Of a stretch of 44,166 bases of DNA, positions 7,275-15,203 are shown piece by piece. The stretch is taken from assembly GCA_022793095.1 (NCBI GenBank), contig JAAWCD010000034.1:1-44166 (forward strand), in the 5' to 3' direction. This stretch comes from Oscillospiraceae bacterium (GTDB lineage: Bacteria > Bacillota > Clostridia > Oscillospirales > Oscillospiraceae). The translations under genes and the position numbers were made by a program. Each line of letters starts with the position of its first letter. The first letter of the stretch is position 1. The notes beneath the pieces are model-generated. The model was not told where the DNA came from. It made no database searches and saw nothing but the letters and a program-made list of their open reading frames with translations.

Positions 7275-8726
7275 ATGAAATTATACAACTCGGCCACTCA
7301 TAAGCGGGAAGAATTCATTCCCAACGAGCCTGGCAAGGTGGGAATGTACACTTGTGGTCCCACGGTCTACCACTTCGCCCACATTGGCAATCTGCGGAGC
7401 TATCTGATGGAGGACATTCTGGAAAAATACCTCCGCTGGACCGGCTACAATGTGACCCGTGTGATGAATATCACCGATGTGGGCCATCTGTCTTCTGATG
7501 CGGACACCGGCGAGGACAAGATGCTCAAGGGCGCCCGGCGGGAACACAAAACCGTCATGGAAATCGCCAAATTCTACACTGACGCCTTCTTTGACGACTG
7601 CAAAAAACTGAACATCAAAACTCCCGATGTGGTTGAGCCCGCCACCAGCTGTATTGACGAGTATATCAAAATCATCACCCGGCTGATGGACACTGGCTAT
7701 GCCTACAAGGCCGGTGGCAACATCTATTTCGACACCTCCAAGCTGGAACGGTATTATATCTTCAATGACCATGACGAGGAGGATTTGGCTGTCGGCGTCC
7801 GGGAAGGCGTGGAGGAGGACGCCAACAAGCGGAACAAAGCCGATTTCGTTCTCTGGTTCACCAAGAGCAAGTTCGACGGCCAGGAGCTGAAATGGGATTC
7901 CCCTTGGGGTGTGGGCTATCCCGGCTGGCATATTGAGTGCTCCGGCATCTCTATGAAGTACCTGGGCGATCGGCTGGATATCCATTGCGGCGGCGTGGAC
8001 AACGCCTTCCCGCACCACACCAATGAAATCGCCCAGAGCGAGGCATACCTTGGTCACAAGTGGTGCAACTACTGGATGCACGTCCACCATCTGAACACCA
8101 CCGGCGGCAAAATGTCCAAGTCCAAGGGCGAGTTTTTGACCGTATCCCTGCTGGAGGAGAAGGGCTATGACCCTTTGGTGTACCGGTTCTTCTGCCTCCA
8201 GTCCCACTACCGGAAAGCGCTGGTGTTCTCCTGGGAGAACCTGGATAACGCCAAGGCTGCCTTTGACAAGCTGATTGCCAAGGCCGCGGCCCTGACGCCG
8301 GAGGACGGCGGCGTGGACCAGGAGGCGTTTGAAGCCTACCGGAAAAAATTTGACGAGGCTCTGGGCAATGACCTGAACACCTCGCTGGGCATTACGGCGT
8401 TGTATGACGTGCTGAAGGCCAAGACCAACAGCGCCACCAAACGGGCGCTGCTGGACAGCTTTGACCAGGTGCTGGGCCTGGACCTTCTGGCCAAGGCCGA
8501 TAGGAAGCGGGCCGCAGAGGAGAAGCGGAAAGCATCCGCGCCGTCCTCCAGCGGCATCATCATCACCGGCGAGGGAGACCCGGCCATTGACGCGCTGGTT
8601 CTCCAGCGGGCGGAGGCCAAGAAGTCCAAGAATTGGGCGGAGGCCGACCGCATCCGGGATGAACTCAAGGCCCAAGGCATTGAAGTCACTGACACTAAGG
8701 AAGGCGCGAGCTGGCGAAAAGTCTGA
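7275..8726 (+). CDS. cysS: Cysteinyl-tRNA synthetase
   Basis: Class I synthetase that charges tRNA-Cys. The 483-residue protein has YTCGPTVYHFAHIGNLRSY at the N-terminus, giving a zinc-ligand Cys and the HIGH-type motif HIGN. Zinc ligands continue in GWHIECSG and FPHHTNEIAQSE, and the KMSKS loop is present near residue 278. The C-terminal anticodon region ends GIEVTDTKEGASWRKV, typical for CysRS. ATG 7275 has AAAGGAA 7 bases upstream; the TTG at 7269 is less likely. It is cotranscribed with cysE under the T-box and ends at a clear terminator. Confidence 0.96.
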   Translation: MKLYNSATHKREEFIPNEPGKVGMYTCGPTVYHFAHIGNLRSYLMEDILEKYLRWTGYNVTRVMNITDVGHLSSDADTGEDKMLKGARREHKTVMEIAKFYTDAFFDDCKKLNIKTPDVVEPATSCIDEYIKIITRLMDTGYAYKAGGNIYFDTSKLERYYIFNDHDEEDLAVGVREGVEEDANKRNKADFVLWFTKSKFDGQELKWDSPWGVGYPGWHIECSGISMKYLGDRLDIHCGGVDNAFPHHTNEIAQSEAYLGHKWCNYWMHVHHLNTTGGKMSKSKGEFLTVSLLEEKGYDPLVYRFFCLQSHYRKALVFSWENLDNAKAAFDKLIAKAAALTPEDGGVDQEAFEAYRKKFDEALGNDLNTSLGITALYDVLKAKTNSATKRALLDSFDQVLGLDLLAKADRKRAAEEKRKASAPSSSGIIITGEGDPAIDALVLQRAEAKKSKNWAEADRIRDELKAQGIEVTDTKEGASWRKV

Positions 8727-8737
8727 TATTTGCGGAG

Positions 8738-8783
8738 TACACCGGGGAAATGATGGGGCAAGTTATTTCCCTGGTGTATTTTT
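8738..8783 (+). terminator. Terminator of cysE-cysS
   Basis: Arms TACACCGGGGAAAT and ATTTCCCTGGTGTA around a 13-base loop, followed by T5. Confidence 0.88.
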
Positions 8784-8887
8784 AAGCAATCAGAATACGT
8801 TTTGTAATCTCCGCGGGCGGATTTTATCCGGCTGCTCCCTTATTGGCCAGGGGGAGCGCCCTCCCTGGCTGCGGCGCAAAAATGGGA

Positions 8888-8916
8888 TTGTAGAACGTTC
8901 GGAAAAGGACTATAAT
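8888..8916 (+). promoter_or_regulatory. Sigma-A promoter of the ClC transporter gene
   Basis: TTGTAG, 17 bases, TATAAT, 58 bases before the ClC start. A GC-rich hairpin (GCCAGGG/CCCTGGC, 8846-8869) lies just upstream. I looked for a fluoride riboswitch here and saw none. Confidence 0.72.
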
Positions 8917-8974
8917 GAACGTATCTGTCAAGCGCATGTGAGGATTTCGCTAGATGTTTCAGGAGGTGAGCTGA

Positions 8975-10234
8975 ATGGACAAGAGAGTTTTGAAGCTTGG
9001 ACGGCACGCCGGAGAAAACGGGCTGGCCTTTCTCAAATGGGTGGTGTTTTCCTGCTTGATTGGCCTGATTGTGGGGGCGGTGGGCAGTGTCTTCCACCAT
9101 GGGATTGAGCTGGCCACGGAGGTCCGGGCCCGGCATGACTGGATCATCTGGCTGCTGCCGCTGGCCGGCGTGTGCATTGCTCAAATTTATAAGGTGTGCG
9201 GGATGGAGCGGGACCAGGGAACCAATTTTATCATCACCTCTGTCCGGGAGAACACCATCATCCGCCTGCGGACCGCGCCGCTGATTATTGTGGCAACCAT
9301 CCTCACCCATTTAACGGGAGGATCTGCCGGGCGGGAGGGCGCGGCCCTCCAGATGGGCGGGGCGCTTTCAGGGCGGATTGGCCGTTGGATGAAGCTGGAT
9401 GAGATGGACGAGCGGATCATCACCATGAGCGGCATGGCCGCCGCCTTTTCCGCTCTGTTCGGCACGCCGCTGGCCGCCGCCATGATGTCCATGGAGGTGG
9501 TCAGTGTGGGCCGGCTTTACTACGCAGCCATTGTGCCCTGCACCTTGTCCGCCCTGATCGCTCAGCTTGTTGCGGGACAGTCCGGCATTGTGCCCACGAC
9601 CTTCCAAGTGGAGGCGGTTCCTGAGCTGTCTGCGGCTTCCCTTGTCCGCTGCCTGTTGCTGGGGGTGCTCTGTGCGCTGCTTTCCATGCTGTTCTGCGTG
9701 ATTCTCCACACGGGAAGCCATCTGTACAGCCAGGTCACCTCGAATCAGACCCTTCGGGCCCTGCTGGGGGGCGTGCTGGTGCTGGGGCTGACTTTGCTGC
9801 TGGGCGTCCGTGACTACAACGGGGCAGGCATGGAGGTCATCCATCGGGCGGTGGCTGGTGAGGCCAGGCCGGAGGCGTTTCTGTTGAAAATGTTGTTCAC
9901 AGCCCTGACCCTTTGCGCCGGGTTCAAAGGCGGGGAAATCGTTCCGGCCTTTTTCACCGGGGCCACCTTCGGCTGTGTGGCAGGGCCGCTGCTGGGCCTG
10001 CCCGCTTCCTTCGCCGCCTCGGCTGGCATGGTTGCGGTGTTCTGCGGTGTCACCAACTGCCCGCTGACCTCGATCCTGCTGGCCTATGAGCTGTTCGGCG
10101 GAACGGGACTGCCGGTTTATGCAATGGTCATCGCCGTATCCTACATGCTTTCCGGATATTATGGACTTTACACAGAGCAAATTATTGTTTACTCTAAGCT
10201 GCGTCTGGAATTTGTGGACGCCAAGACAAAATAA
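8975..10234 (+). CDS. ClC-family anion channel or anion/proton antiporter
   Basis: A 419-residue polytopic membrane protein with about ten hydrophobic segments. The ClC signature GSAGREGAALQMG lies at residues 116-128 with the gating glutamate E121. A second pore motif, FKGGEIVPAFFTGATFG, lies near residue 310. The first ClC motif, GSGIP, is not recognisable; the equivalent place reads DQGTNFI. This and the GGEIVP form resemble the bacterial branch that includes fluoride exporters (CLC-F) more than E. coli ClcA, but ion selectivity cannot be read from sequence by eye. It has no regulatory CBS domains. AGGAGGTGAGCTGA precedes the ATG. The PNPOx gene follows after 22 bases, so the two probably share a transcript. 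Confidence 0.9.
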   Translation: MDKRVLKLGRHAGENGLAFLKWVVFSCLIGLIVGAVGSVFHHGIELATEVRARHDWIIWLLPLAGVCIAQIYKVCGMERDQGTNFIITSVRENTIIRLRTAPLIIVATILTHLTGGSAGREGAALQMGGALSGRIGRWMKLDEMDERIITMSGMAAAFSALFGTPLAAAMMSMEVVSVGRLYYAAIVPCTLSALIAQLVAGQSGIVPTTFQVEAVPELSAASLVRCLLLGVLCALLSMLFCVILHTGSHLYSQVTSNQTLRALLGGVLVLGLTLLLGVRDYNGAGMEVIHRAVAGEARPEAFLLKMLFTALTLCAGFKGGEIVPAFFTGATFGCVAGPLLGLPASFAASAGMVAVFCGVTNCPLTSILLAYELFGGTGLPVYAMVIAVSYMLSGYYGLYTEQIIVYSKLRLEFVDAKTK

Positions 10235-10256
10235 TCAGATTTCAGGAGGTTTCATC

Positions 10257-10757
10257 ATGTTTCGTGAAATGAGACGGAACCGTCAACTGCTGTCCCAGGC
10301 GGACAGCGCCGCCGTTCTGGACCGGGGCGGCTCCGGGGTGCTTGCGCTCAGCGGGGACGACGGATATCCCTACGCGGTACCCCTCAGCTATGTCCGGCAA
10401 AAAGACAAGCTGTTTTTCCACTGTGCCACCACTGGCCACAAGCTGGACGCCCTTCAAAGGAGTGATAAGGCGTCCTTCTGCGTGATTGACCAGGATCAAG
10501 TCGTACCAGAGGCGTACACCACCTGGTTCCGGAGTGTGATTGCGTTTGGGCGGCTCCGTATCCTGGAGGACGAAGGAGAGCAGCGGAAAGCCCTTACGCT
10601 GCTGGCCCAAAAGTACGCGCCAGAGGCTGGGGAAGAGGGATTGGAGCAGGAAATCGGGAAGGCGGCCGGCCGGCTGTGCGTACTGGAGCTGTCCATCGAG
10701 CACATGACCGGCAAGGAAGCCATTGAACTGGTAAAGGCGCGGTCTTCCTTTTCTTGA
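10257..10757 (+). CDS. PNPOx/NimA-like flavin-binding protein
   Basis: The 166-residue protein has the split-barrel FMN-binding fold of the pyridoxamine 5'-phosphate oxidase superfamily, NimA-like branch. Signatures seen are FREMRRNRQLL, VLALSGDDGYPYAVPLSY, KLFFHCATTGHKLDAL, ASFCVIDQDQVVPE and TTWFRSVIAFGRL. Members are small cytoplasmic redox proteins; some reduce nitroimidazoles, but the natural substrate is usually unknown. The frame is open upstream to 10086, but that part lies inside the ClC gene; ATG 10257 has AGGAGG 8 bases before it. The final codons (SFS-stop) are part of the palindromic element that follows. Confidence 0.88.
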   Translation: MFREMRRNRQLLSQADSAAVLDRGGSGVLALSGDDGYPYAVPLSYVRQKDKLFFHCATTGHKLDALQRSDKASFCVIDQDQVVPEAYTTWFRSVIAFGRLRILEDEGEQRKALTLLAQKYAPEAGEEGLEQEIGKAAGRLCVLELSIEHMTGKEAIELVKARSSFS

Positions 10758-10915
10758 AAGAAAAGGAGGCGAAAAGAATTTCAAACTGGCGTGCCGCGGC
10801 ACAGTGCCCGTTTCCCAACCGCCGGTCTGATGGGGTCATGCAAGCCTCCAGATCCGCACCATCCAAAGTAGAACCAGTTTAACGTTCTTTGTCAAGCTTT
10901 CTTTACAAGAAAGCG
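10746..10915 (+). repeat. Intergenic palindromic element, copy D
   Basis: The left end is a palindrome at 10747-10766 (half CCTTTTCTT, centre GA), then GAAAAGAATTTCAAACTGG. The right arm, AGTAGAACCAGTTTAACG, starts at 10867 and is followed by TTCTTTGTCAAGC and TTTCTTTACAAGAAAG. The inner part differs from copies B, C and I. It overlaps the last four codons of the PNPOx gene and ends just before the MocR-type RBS. Confidence 0.8.
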
Positions 10916-10933
10916 GGAAGGGAGGGGGGTGGC

Positions 10934-12349
10934 TTGATTACTGCCGCCTTGGAGCCGGGGGGAAGCCGGCCGTTATATGAACAGCTCTACCTTCATATCC
11001 GCTTGGAAATCAGCCAGGGCCGCCTGGCCGCCGGAGAACGCCTGCCCTCCAAGCGTGCCTTGGCGTCTCACCTGAAAATCAGCGTGGTCACAGTGGAGGG
11101 CGCTTATCAGCAGCTTTTGGCAGAGGGCTATATCCGCTCCGAGCCCAAGCGGGGCTTCTTTGTCCAGCCTCTGGAGCCTGTCACACCTCCTCCGCAGGCG
11201 GATCCTGCCCCGTCTCCGCCGCCGCTTCTGTCCGCCCCTCCGCTGCGGTATGACTTTACCACCAACGCCGTTGACACGGCCATTTTTCCATTTTCTACCT
11301 GGGCCAAGCTGTCCCGCGAGGTGCTGAGCCGCCGGGACACCGCCCTCCTGGACGCCCTGCCGCCCCAGGGCGCGCCAGAGCTGCGGGAGGCCATTGTCCA
11401 CCACCTCTACCGCTTCCGCGGCATGCGGGTGGAGCCGGAACAGATTGTGGTCGGGGCCGGATCCGAGTACCTGACCACGCTGCTGACCCAGCTGCTGGGC
11501 CGGTCGGGAGGCTGGGCTGTGGAAGACCCGGGATATCCCAAGACAGCCCGAATCCTGGCCTCCAATGGGGTGGAGGTCTGCCCGGTTCCTCTGGACGGGC
11601 AGGGGCTTCAGGTGGACGCGCTGGCCGGGTCCGGTGCGCGGGTGGTCCACGTCACCCCGTCGCATCACTTTCCCATGGGCACCGTGATGCCCATGGGACG
11701 CCGGGCCGCGCTCCTGTCCTGGGCGGAGCAGCGTCCGGACCGCTATATTATTGAAGACGATTACGACAGTGAGTTCCGATTTTCAGGACGGCCCATTCCC
11801 GCCCTGCAAGGTCTGGACCGGAGGGAGCGGGTGGTTTACCTCAACACCTTTGCCAAGAGCCTGGCGCCCTCTCTTCGGATTAGCTATCTGGTTCTGCCGC
11901 CCCATCTGGCGGAGGAGTACGGACGCCGCCTGCTGTTTTACGCCTCCACGGTCCCGTCTTTTGAGCAGTACACCCTGGCCCGGTTTATGGAGGGCGGTCA
12001 TTTTGAACGGCACATCGCCCGGGCGCGGACCCGTTACCGTGCCCGGAAGGCCCATCTCATGGCGGCAGCCGGGGAAGCGGGCCTGCTGGGGCACGGACGC
12101 ATTTTGGGCGCGGACGCGGGCCTGCACTTTCTGCTTCAGCTGGACGACCCCAGGCCAGAGGCGGAATTGGCTCAGCTGGCCGCGCAGGCGGGGGTGGGAG
12201 TCTATCCTCTTTCCCGCTACTACCGGGAGCTGCCGCCGGCTGGACAGCCGCCCACCCTGGTCATGGGCTATGCCCGCCTGCCCGCCGGGGACATTGCGCC
12301 CGCCTGCCGCCAGCTGGCCGCTGCCTGGGGATTCGCTCCCCTTTCTTGA
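10934..12349 (+). CDS. MocR-type regulator (GntR HTH fused to class I aminotransferase domain)
   Basis: The 471-residue protein joins a GntR winged helix (residues about 10-78: PLYEQLYLHIRLEISQGRLAAG, LPSKRALASHLKISVVTVEGAY) to a PLP-binding aminotransferase-like domain (about 110-470). The PLP region shows EDDYDSEFRF and the Schiff-base lysine in TFAKSLAPSLR. Such proteins bind PLP or amino compounds and regulate nearby genes; relatives include PdxR and GabR. I prefer the TTG at 10934 (GGGAGGGGGG RBS) over 10889, which lies in the repeat. It sits between the PNPOx gene and an arginase, either of which could be its target. Its last residues, PLS-stop, are encoded by the next palindromic element. 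Confidence 0.9.
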   Translation: MITAALEPGGSRPLYEQLYLHIRLEISQGRLAAGERLPSKRALASHLKISVVTVEGAYQQLLAEGYIRSEPKRGFFVQPLEPVTPPPQADPAPSPPPLLSAPPLRYDFTTNAVDTAIFPFSTWAKLSREVLSRRDTALLDALPPQGAPELREAIVHHLYRFRGMRVEPEQIVVGAGSEYLTTLLTQLLGRSGGWAVEDPGYPKTARILASNGVEVCPVPLDGQGLQVDALAGSGARVVHVTPSHHFPMGTVMPMGRRAALLSWAEQRPDRYIIEDDYDSEFRFSGRPIPALQGLDRRERVVYLNTFAKSLAPSLRISYLVLPPHLAEEYGRRLLFYASTVPSFEQYTLARFMEGGHFERHIARARTRYRARKAHLMAAAGEAGLLGHGRILGADAGLHFLLQLDDPRPEAELAQLAAQAGVGVYPLSRYYRELPPAGQPPTLVMGYARLPAGDIAPACRQLAAAWGFAPLS

Positions 12350-12455
12350 GCGGAAACAAAAGAACTTTAAACCGGCGTAAATACAGCGCTCCACGGAAAT
12401 CGGTGCAATCCGCCAGCTAAAGTTCTTTGCGGCGCTTCCCTTCAAGAAAGCGCCG
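12343..12455 (+). repeat. Intergenic palindromic element, copy E
   Basis: Starts TTTCTTGAGCGG over the MocR stop codon, then AAAGAACTTTAAACCGG. The inverted right arm CCAGCTAAAGTTCTTTGC begins at 12413 and is followed by TTCCCTTCAAGAAAGCGCC. The arginase RBS follows 14 bases later. Confidence 0.78.
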
Positions 12456-12483
12456 TACTTTAACAAGAAAAGGATGTTGTTTT

Positions 12484-13353
12484 TTGAAGCTGCACATGAT
12501 TGAGGCACCCATCTCCGCCGGGTCTCCTACCCAAGGTTCCGAATGTGCCTTCCGTGCCATTCGTGCCGCCGGACTTCCCCCAGCCTTCGATGCCCATGAG
12601 GTCTCTTGGGTCCCCATGGACCCGCCAGCCCCTTCCAAAGACTTCCCACACCATTTGAAACACCTGCCCCAGGTCCAGGCCGTCTGCAAGGGCGTTCGGG
12701 AACGGGTGCTGGAGGCCCTGGACGAGGGGGCCTTTCCCATCATTCTGGGCGGGGATCACTCCATCGGTATGGGCTCCATTGCCGCATTGGGAGAACGCTT
12801 CGGACCGGACCAGCTTTCGGTGGTTTGGATTGACGCCCACACAGATATCAACACGGACCGTTCCACCCATTCCGGATTCATCCATGGCATGCCCTTGGCG
12901 GCTTCCATGGGGCTGTGTTGTCCGGAGCTGCAAATGGGCCGTCAGAGCGTCAATCTGAAGGGCTGCAATACCGCCGTCATTGGGGCACGCAGCATCGACC
13001 CGCCGGAGTATGTCATTCTGCGGGAACAGGGCGTCCACCTGTTCACCGCGGACCGGGTCAGCCGGGACGGATTGGAGGCGGTGCTGGATGAGGCCTTGTT
13101 CCGCCTGCGGACTCCAGCCCTCCACATCAGCCTGGATGTGGACTGCCTGGACCCGTCGGTGTTTACCGCCACTGGCTATGTGCTGCCCCACGGCCTGCTG
13201 GTCACCCAGGTGAAAACCATACTCCGGCGGCTGTTCCATACTGGGCGCGTGGTATCCTTCGAGCTGGTAGAGTACAATCCCGCCTTGGACAGCGACGGCC
13301 AGGGGCTGGCCGCTGTGCTGGAGCTGCTGGCCGGGGCGGCGGAGAATATCTGA
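12484..13353 (+). CDS. Arginase/agmatinase family ureohydrolase, probably arginase
   Basis: A binuclear-manganese hydrolase, 289 residues. The metal-binding motifs are GGDHSIGMG, DAHTDIN and SLDVDCLDPSVF, with SGFIHGMPLA between them. Arginase would split arginine to ornithine and urea; agmatinase or guanidine-type substrates cannot be excluded by eye. I chose the TTG at 12484 (AGGA upstream) because it gives a family-like start, MKLHMIEAPISAGSPTQGSE; ATG 12493 is possible. No urease genes are near. The MocR-type gene upstream may control it. Confidence 0.88.
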   Translation: MKLHMIEAPISAGSPTQGSECAFRAIRAAGLPPAFDAHEVSWVPMDPPAPSKDFPHHLKHLPQVQAVCKGVRERVLEALDEGAFPIILGGDHSIGMGSIAALGERFGPDQLSVVWIDAHTDINTDRSTHSGFIHGMPLAASMGLCCPELQMGRQSVNLKGCNTAVIGARSIDPPEYVILREQGVHLFTADRVSRDGLEAVLDEALFRLRTPALHISLDVDCLDPSVFTATGYVLPHGLLVTQVKTILRRLFHTGRVVSFELVEYNPALDSDGQGLAAVLELLAGAAENI

Positions 13354-13377
13354 CCATTCGCCGCTCATAAAAACACG

Positions 13378-13425
13378 GAGGACCTGGATTCAACCGCCGC
13401 TCAGCGGCTGTGAATCCAGGTCCTC
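13378..13425 (-). terminator. Terminator of the dCMP deaminase gene, possibly two-way
   Basis: Long arms GAGGACCTGGATTCA and TGAATCCAGGTCCTC with a second inner stem. Leftward it is followed by CGTGTTTTT; the rightward side has only CTCTTTATT, so it fits the leftward gene best but may also stop the arginase transcript. Confidence 0.82.
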
Positions 13426-13433
13426 AAGGCTCT

Positions 13434-13922
13434 TTATTGCTGGGACTCCACCGGCAGGGAGTCATCCTGACGAATCCAGTCCTCCACATGAACGACCGTG
13501 TAATCAGCCGCGGTATCCCGAATGATGACCTTCTCAATACCGGCGTTGATGATGAGCCGCCGGCACATGGAACAGGAAGTGGAGCCGGGAATGAGCTCAC
13601 CGGTCTCCGGATTTCGGCAGACCATGTAGAGGGTAGCGCCCAGCGTCTCGCTTCGGGCGGCGGAAATGATGCAGTTCATCTCGGCGTGAACGGAGCGGCA
13701 CAGCTCATACCGCTCCCCGGAGGGGATGTTCATGGCCATGCGGGTGCAGTAGCCCATATCCATACAGTTTTTTCGGCCTCTGGGCGCGCCGTTGTAGCCG
13801 GTGGAAATAATCTCGTCGTTTTTGACCAGAATCGCGCCGTAACACCTACGCATGCAGGTGGAGCGCTCCGCCACAGTGCCCGCAATGTCCAGATAGTAAT
13901 TTACCTTATCAATCCGTTTCAT
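13434..13922 (-). CDS. dCMP deaminase family protein (ComEB-like)
   Basis: The 162-residue protein belongs to the zinc-dependent cytidine/deoxycytidylate deaminase family. The catalytic HAE motif is in SVHAEMNCII and the zinc cysteines in STSCSMCRRL. An extra N-terminal metal site typical of dCMP deaminases is suggested by CMRRCYGA and RKNCMDMGYC. It should convert dCMP to dUMP for thymidylate synthesis; in Bacillus the homologue lies in the comE operon. Here it stands alone, facing the arginase gene tail-to-tail. Confidence 0.9.
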   Translation of the reverse strand: MKRIDKVNYYLDIAGTVAERSTCMRRCYGAILVKNDEIISTGYNGAPRGRKNCMDMGYCTRMAMNIPSGERYELCRSVHAEMNCIISAARSETLGATLYMVCRNPETGELIPGSTSCSMCRRLIINAGIEKVIIRDTAADYTVVHVEDWIRQDDSLPVESQQ

Positions 13923-13988
13923 CGTCTGACCCTCCTGTCTCGTTTTGTCCAGTATACAGGAGTTCAGCCGCTTTTACAAGAAAAATGT

Positions 13989-14016
13989 AAGCGCCCTGCC
14001 GGATGGCAGGGCGCTT
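13989..14016 (-). terminator. Terminator of the small membrane protein gene
   Basis: Arms AAGCGCCCTGCC and GGCAGGGCGCTT with a GGAT loop. Leftward it is followed by ACATTTTTC. Confidence 0.82.
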
Positions 14017-14023
14017 CAGGCTG

Positions 14024-14224
14024 TCAAAATTCAAAATCCTCCACGTCCGCATAGTCGTCATACTCCGCCGGACGGTTCCGGGCCGCGCGGCGCTCCGCAG
14101 CGCTCTCCTTCACGGTATAGAAAACATCGGTCAGCTTGTCCCAATACGCGATGACACAGCACACCGCCGCGGCAAACGCCAGCGACGCGGCCACAATCTT
14201 CAATACAAAACGAGCTACTTTCAT
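14024..14224 (-). CDS. Small single-pass membrane protein of unknown function
   Basis: The 66-residue protein has one hydrophobic segment near the N-terminus (residues about 3-25, VARFVLKIVAASLAFAAAV...) followed by a basic stretch, SAAERRAARNR, and an acidic, tyrosine-rich tail, PAEYDDYADVEDFEF. The positive residues after the membrane segment suggest the tail is cytoplasmic. I do not recognise a named family. ATG 14224 has AGGAGG 8 bases upstream; the longer frame to 14320 has no RBS. It is monocistronic, with its own terminator. Confidence 0.75.
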   Translation of the reverse strand: MKVARFVLKIVAASLAFAAAVCCVIAYWDKLTDVFYTVKESAAERRAARNRPAEYDDYADVEDFEF

Positions 14225-14313
14225 CCGTCTCGCCTCCTGTTTATTTTGATATAGTTTACACGCTTTTTGAAAAAAATGCAACCCTTTTTCTGTTGATTTC
14301 ACAGGCTTTGTTC

Positions 14314-14365
14314 TTGACAAGAGAAATGGCCTGTGTTATCTTAAACATACCAAAGGAATGTATGT
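14314..14365 (+). promoter_or_regulatory. tetR promoter and operator
   Basis: TTGACA at 14314-14319, 17 bases, TATCTT at 14337-14342. An inverted repeat, ACATACC-N7-TGTATGT, at 14345-14365 covers the expected start site. The same site, as a perfect repeat, recurs before the MFS gene, so autoregulation by the encoded TetR protein is likely. Confidence 0.82.
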
Positions 14366-14380
14366 GGAAGGTGATTCAGA

Positions 14381-15046
14381 ATGGCCCGCAATAAACACCC
14401 GGAGGAGACGACCAAAAAGATTCTGGACGCCTCCCTGAAACTGTTTCTGGGAAAGGGCTACGAAGAAACCACGATTCAGGACATTGTGGACAACCTGGGC
14501 GGCCTGTCCAAGGGGGCTATTTATCATCATTTCAAGTCCAAGGAGGATATTTTCATCGCCATTGCGGAGCAGATGGGAAGCAATGTAGCGCGCTGGATGG
14601 ACGGGATTTTGGGGGACAAAACCAAGACTGGCCTGGAAAAGCTTCGGTATATATTTCAGCAGTCGCTGACCGACCCGAACCAGACCTACTTTTCTCAATC
14701 CGGCGTTGAGCTGATGGACAATCCCCGGCTGCTGGCCATCTGGCTGGAGGACTGGATCACGGAAACGGTGCCCCGGTATATTCAGCCAGCCATTGAGGAA
14801 GGGGTTCGGGACGGCTCCATTCAAACCGACTATCCCAAAGAGGTGGCCGAGGTGACCATGCTGCTCATCAACCTGTGGCTGTCTCCGGCCGTGGGCCATT
14901 TGAGCCGCGCCGAGGCGAAGCGCCGCTTGGCGTTCTTCGACCAGCTTCTGCGGTTCATGGGCCTGCCGCTGCTGGATGACGCGCTTCAGGAAAGCCTGAT
15001 GGACTACATGGAACAGTGGCAGGTCAATCGAAATTCCGACAAATAG
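14381..15046 (+). CDS. TetR/AcrR family repressor
   Basis: The 221-residue protein has an N-terminal TetR helix-turn-helix (residues about 10-57: ILDASLKLFLGKGYEETTIQDI, then LSKGAIYHHFKSKEDIF) and a ligand-binding C-terminal domain without a recognisable subfamily motif. It should repress itself and the MFS exporter downstream, since matching operators lie before both genes. The ligand is probably a compound pumped by the exporter. GGAAGGTGATTCAGA precedes the ATG. Confidence 0.92.
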   Translation: MARNKHPEETTKKILDASLKLFLGKGYEETTIQDIVDNLGGLSKGAIYHHFKSKEDIFIAIAEQMGSNVARWMDGILGDKTKTGLEKLRYIFQQSLTDPNQTYFSQSGVELMDNPRLLAIWLEDWITETVPRYIQPAIEEGVRDGSIQTDYPKEVAEVTMLLINLWLSPAVGHLSRAEAKRRLAFFDQLLRFMGLPLLDDALQESLMDYMEQWQVNRNSDK

Positions 15047-15056
15047 CATGTTCCAG

Positions 15057-15090
15057 ACCCGCGTTTCCAAACCGGGAACGCGGGTTTGTT
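15057..15090 (+). terminator. Terminator after tetR
   Basis: Arms ACCCGCGTTTCC and GGGAACGCGGGT (one mismatch) with a 5-base loop, followed by TTGTTTG. It separates tetR from the MFS gene, which has its own operator. Confidence 0.72.
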
Positions 15091-15100
15091 TGAAATAGAT

Positions 15101-15121
15101 ACATACCGGCGGTTGGTATGT
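15101..15121 (+). promoter_or_regulatory. TetR operator before the MFS exporter
   Basis: Perfect inverted repeat ACATACC-N7-GGTATGT. It lies 82 bases before the MFS start and matches the tetR operator in sequence and spacing. A weak promoter (TTGAAA near 15090, TGGTAT near 15114) would overlap it. Confidence 0.84.
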
Positions 15122-15203
15122 TCCTGTCCCGGTCCCGAACCGCCTTGGGGCCAGGACGGGAGAAGCAAGGACTGCAATCATTTAAAAAGGAGTATCTGCA
15201 ATC

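Noticed and set aside
8784..8974. Fluoride riboswitch ahead of the ClC gene
   Set aside because: The expected conserved sequence was not found; only a short GC-rich hairpin is present.
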